From: Chromatiaceae bacterium
GTDB lineage: Bacteria > Pseudomonadota > Gammaproteobacteria > Chromatiales > Chromatiaceae
Reading direction: 5' to 3'
NCBI GenBank assembly: GCA_016938795.1
Contig: JAFGTZ010000056.1
Span: forward strand, 1 to 7,093
Length of the DNA stretch: 7,093 bases
Position 1 is the first letter of the stretch; the number at the start of each line of letters is the position of its first letter. Below the pieces are notes generated by a model. The model was not told the origin of the DNA. It searched no databases and was given only the letters and a program-made list of their open reading frames with translations. Shown here piece after piece: positions 5,862 through 7,093 of this stretch. Both the position numbers and the translations under genes were made by a program.

Positions 5862-5889
5862 AATTTAACACCCCATGTCTTGTTGTCAA
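5862..5889 (-). promoter_or_regulatory. Sigma-70-type promoter of the Cys-protein gene
   Basis: On the minus strand an exact TTGACA -35 (5889-5884) is followed after 16 bases by TAAATT (5867-5862), four of six matches to the -10 consensus, in a locally AT-rich patch that stands out from the GC-rich surroundings. The transcript would start near 5855, about 50 bases before the ATG. Confidence 0.6.
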
Positions 5890-5934
5890 CCAATCGTGTT
5901 GATGTTCCGGTTACCGAAAAGCCGGCGCGGGCCG

Positions 5935-5961
5935 TTCAGGTTTTGTGTCTCAGGCCGTTAA
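5935..5961 (+). promoter_or_regulatory. Sigma-28 (FliA)-like promoter of the YjfB-like gene
   Basis: GCCGTTAA (5954-5961) matches seven of eight bases of the flagellar sigma-28 -10 element GCCGATAA. Exactly 11 bases upstream, TTCAGGTT (5935-5942) matches five of eight of TAAAGTTT. The gene 79 bases downstream encodes a predicted motility-linked protein, so site and gene support each other. No experimental evidence. Confidence 0.5.
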
Positions 5962-6039
5962 TCGGGATAGGTCATCCTGGTTTGAGCGGGCTCCTTGCGT
6001 TGGTGGCGGCGCTCGCGACTTGAATGCGGAGGTATCAGC

Positions 6040-6246
6040 ATGGAGATTCCCACTTCAACCACAGGTCTGGCGACACTTGCCAGCACCATGTCTCAAGGTC
6101 AGGTCGAGGCGGAGGTGAATGTCGCCGTGCTGAAAAAGGCGATCGATCTTCAGAAGGAATCGGTGGGGCAGCTTTTGCAGGCCCTGCCGACGCCGGCTCA
6201 GTCGCTTCCCGATGGAGTGGGGACGCGGCTCAATGTGACCGCCTAA
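6040..6246 (+). CDS. YjfB-like putative motility protein
   Basis: A 68-residue protein of the YjfB-like family, which is annotated as putative motility proteins; the molecular role is not known. It shows the family layout: a short N-terminal segment ending in TMSQGQVEAEVNVAVLKKA (about 16-34), then an amphipathic helix with the conserved VLKKAIDLQKES (30-41) and QLLQALP. No signal peptide or membrane segment is seen, so it is probably cytoplasmic. The ATG at 6040 is chosen over an upstream ATG at 5995 in the same frame because GCGGAGG lies 7 bases before it and the extra residues (Arg/Trp-rich) do not fit the family. A sigma-28-like promoter lies upstream, in line with flagellar control. The last 17 bases overlap the 3' end of coaE on the other strand. 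It has no flagellar neighbour in the window. Confidence 0.85.
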   Translation: MEIPTSTTGLATLASTMSQGQVEAEVNVAVLKKAIDLQKESVGQLLQALPTPAQSLPDGVGTRLNVTA

Positions 6247-6838
6247 GCCGGGCGAGTTCCAGATACGCTTGATGTAGCTGCTCGATCCGGGGCGCGAGCG
6301 CCTCGGGCGGGCCGCTGTTGTCGAGGAGATCCTGTGCGCGCGCGCAGCGTTCAACGCGCCCGATCTGGGCAGCCATGATGCGCTCGATCTGGTCGCGAGA
6401 AAGCCCGCTGCGTTGTGCCACGCGCGCAATCTGTTCCGACTCAGGCAGGTCAACCACCAGCACCCGATCAGCAAGATGCTCCATGCCGGCCTCGAAGAGC
6501 AACGGCACGACCAACATGGCGTAGGGTGTGTTGAGCCGGGCGAGCGCCTCGCGCATGGCGGACTCGATGCGCGGATGCAGCAGCGCCTCCAGGCGCGCGC
6601 GCTCGCTGGGGTCGCGAAAGACGCGCTCGCGTAGCGCGGTACGATCAAGTGTTCCCGAGGCGTCGATCAGCTCGCGTCCGAAGAGATGGGCGATGTCATC
6701 CAACAGCGGGCTGCCAGGGGCGGTGAGTGCGTGCGACACCAGGTCGGCATCGACCACCCCGGCACCACGCGCAGCAAAATGCTCGGCCACGGTGCTCTTG
6801 CCGCTGCCAATTCCCCCCGTCAGCGCCACAACCAGCAT
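6230..6838 (-). CDS. coaE: Dephospho-CoA kinase
   Basis: P-loop kinase of 202 residues that phosphorylates the 3'-hydroxyl of dephospho-CoA, the last step of coenzyme A synthesis, in the cytoplasm. Seen: Walker A GGIGSGKST (8-16), DAD at 30-32 of the substrate-binding region, FRDPSERARLEALLHPRI (74-91), VVPLLFEAGM (110-119), the LVVDLPE strand, and the lid-like QRSGLSRDQIERIMAAQ. Length is that of typical bacterial CoaE. The start has a GAGG 7 bases upstream that overlaps the pilD stop codon (TGAGG), so translation is likely coupled to pilD. The gene is the last of its transcript here: the zapD and yacG genes that often follow coaE in gammaproteobacteria are not present, and instead its 3' end overlaps the YjfB-like gene by 17 bases, tail to tail. 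Confidence 0.96.
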   Translation of the reverse strand: MLVVALTGGIGSGKSTVAEHFAARGAGVVDADLVSHALTAPGSPLLDDIAHLFGRELIDASGTLDRTALRERVFRDPSERARLEALLHPRIESAMREALARLNTPYAMLVVPLLFEAGMEHLADRVLVVDLPESEQIARVAQRSGLSRDQIERIMAAQIGRVERCARAQDLLDNSGPPEALAPRIEQLHQAYLELARLRRSH

Positions 6839-6847
6839 GCAGCCGCC

Positions 6848-7093
6848 TCAGCCCAGACCGCTGAAACGCAGATAGGCGGCATTGATCTCGGCGCCCCACA
6901 CCAGACTGAGCCAGCCGGCGGCGGCCAGAAAGGGCCCGAAGGGCAGGGGGTCGCCGCGCTTGTGGATGCCCGTGGCGATGAGCGTCAGGCCCAACACCGC
7001 GCCGGTGAAGGCCGAGAGCAGCACGATTTGCGGCAGCGCCTGCCAGCCAAGCCAGGCGCCGAGCAGCGCGAGCAGCTTGAAGTCGCCATAGCC
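6848..7093 (-). CDS. pilD: Type IV prepilin peptidase, C-terminal 81 residues (cut by window edge)
   Basis: Inner-membrane aspartic protease that cleaves the leader of type IV pilins and type II secretion pseudopilins and methylates the new N-terminus. The frame enters open from the right edge, so no start codon is visible. The first residues read GYGDFKLLALLGAWLGW: this is the GxGD motif holding the second catalytic Asp. Two to three hydrophobic segments follow (about residues 6-45 and 55-70 of the visible part), with the family motif DPLPFGPFLAAAGW at about 50-63 and the end GAEINAAYLRFSGLG. Only 9 bases separate its stop from coaE, the common pilD-coaE arrangement at the end of pilBCD clusters. 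The N-terminal domain with the cysteine motif and first Asp lies outside the window. Confidence 0.95.
   Translation of the reverse strand, partial: GYGDFKLLALLGAWLGWQALPQIVLLSAFTGAVLGLTLIATGIHKRGDPLPFGPFLAAAGWLSLVWGAEINAAYLRFSGLG

Noticed and set aside
1..7093. Possible mobile element, CRISPR array, tRNA or rRNA
   Set aside because: No transposase or integrase motif, no regularly spaced repeats, and no tRNA or rRNA signature seen on reading both strands.

Overview
The window is GC-rich, densely coding chromosomal DNA from a gammaproteobacterium. An FeSOD, a CGFS glutaredoxin, RNase T, MlaA, a class II-type dihydroorotase, CoaE and PilD all read as gammaproteobacterial forms. The general look (high GC, an N-acetylglutaminylglutamine-amide type amidotransferase, a YjfB-like motility protein) would suit a purple sulfur bacterium (Chromatiaceae) or a relative. 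That placement is an impression, not a computed result.

Layout, left to right. The 5' part of sodB runs leftward off the edge (1-273, minus). It is divergent from a complete asparagine-synthase-like amidotransferase, best read as the N-acetylglutaminylglutamine (NAGGN) amidotransferase asnO (448-2238, plus). Next comes grxD (2322-2654, plus), tail to tail with rnt (2663-3325, minus). A divergent gap leads to the lipoprotein gene mlaA (3507-4259, plus), tail to tail with pyrC (4304-5359, minus). pyrC has a leader with a hairpin and a 13-codon upstream ORF that overlaps its start codon. Beyond a strong hairpin lies an unrecognised gene for a small exported four-cysteine protein (5511-5804, minus). 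A 235-bp divergent regulatory region separates it from a YjfB-like motility protein gene (6040-6246, plus) that has a sigma-28-like promoter. The 3' end of that gene overlaps the 3' end of coaE (6230-6838, minus). coaE is coupled to pilD, whose C-terminal part enters from the right edge (6848-7093, minus).

Most genes are housekeeping. sodB, grxD and rnt are neighbours in Escherichia coli, and pyrC, rnt and grxD lie near each other in Pseudomonas aeruginosa (from memory), so the left two thirds looks like a conserved redox/RNA/pyrimidine neighbourhood into which asnO has been inserted. sodB and grxD share an iron/oxidative-stress theme. asnO suggests an osmolyte pathway, but its usual partner genes are not next to it. 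pilD-coaE is the usual tail of a type IV pilus assembly cluster.

I see no mobile element, CRISPR array, tRNA, rRNA or clear new multigene system. The points most worth a second look are the isolated asnO, the pyrC leader, the small exported Cys protein with its promoter-overlapping inverted repeat, and the sigma-28 promoter of the YjfB-like gene.
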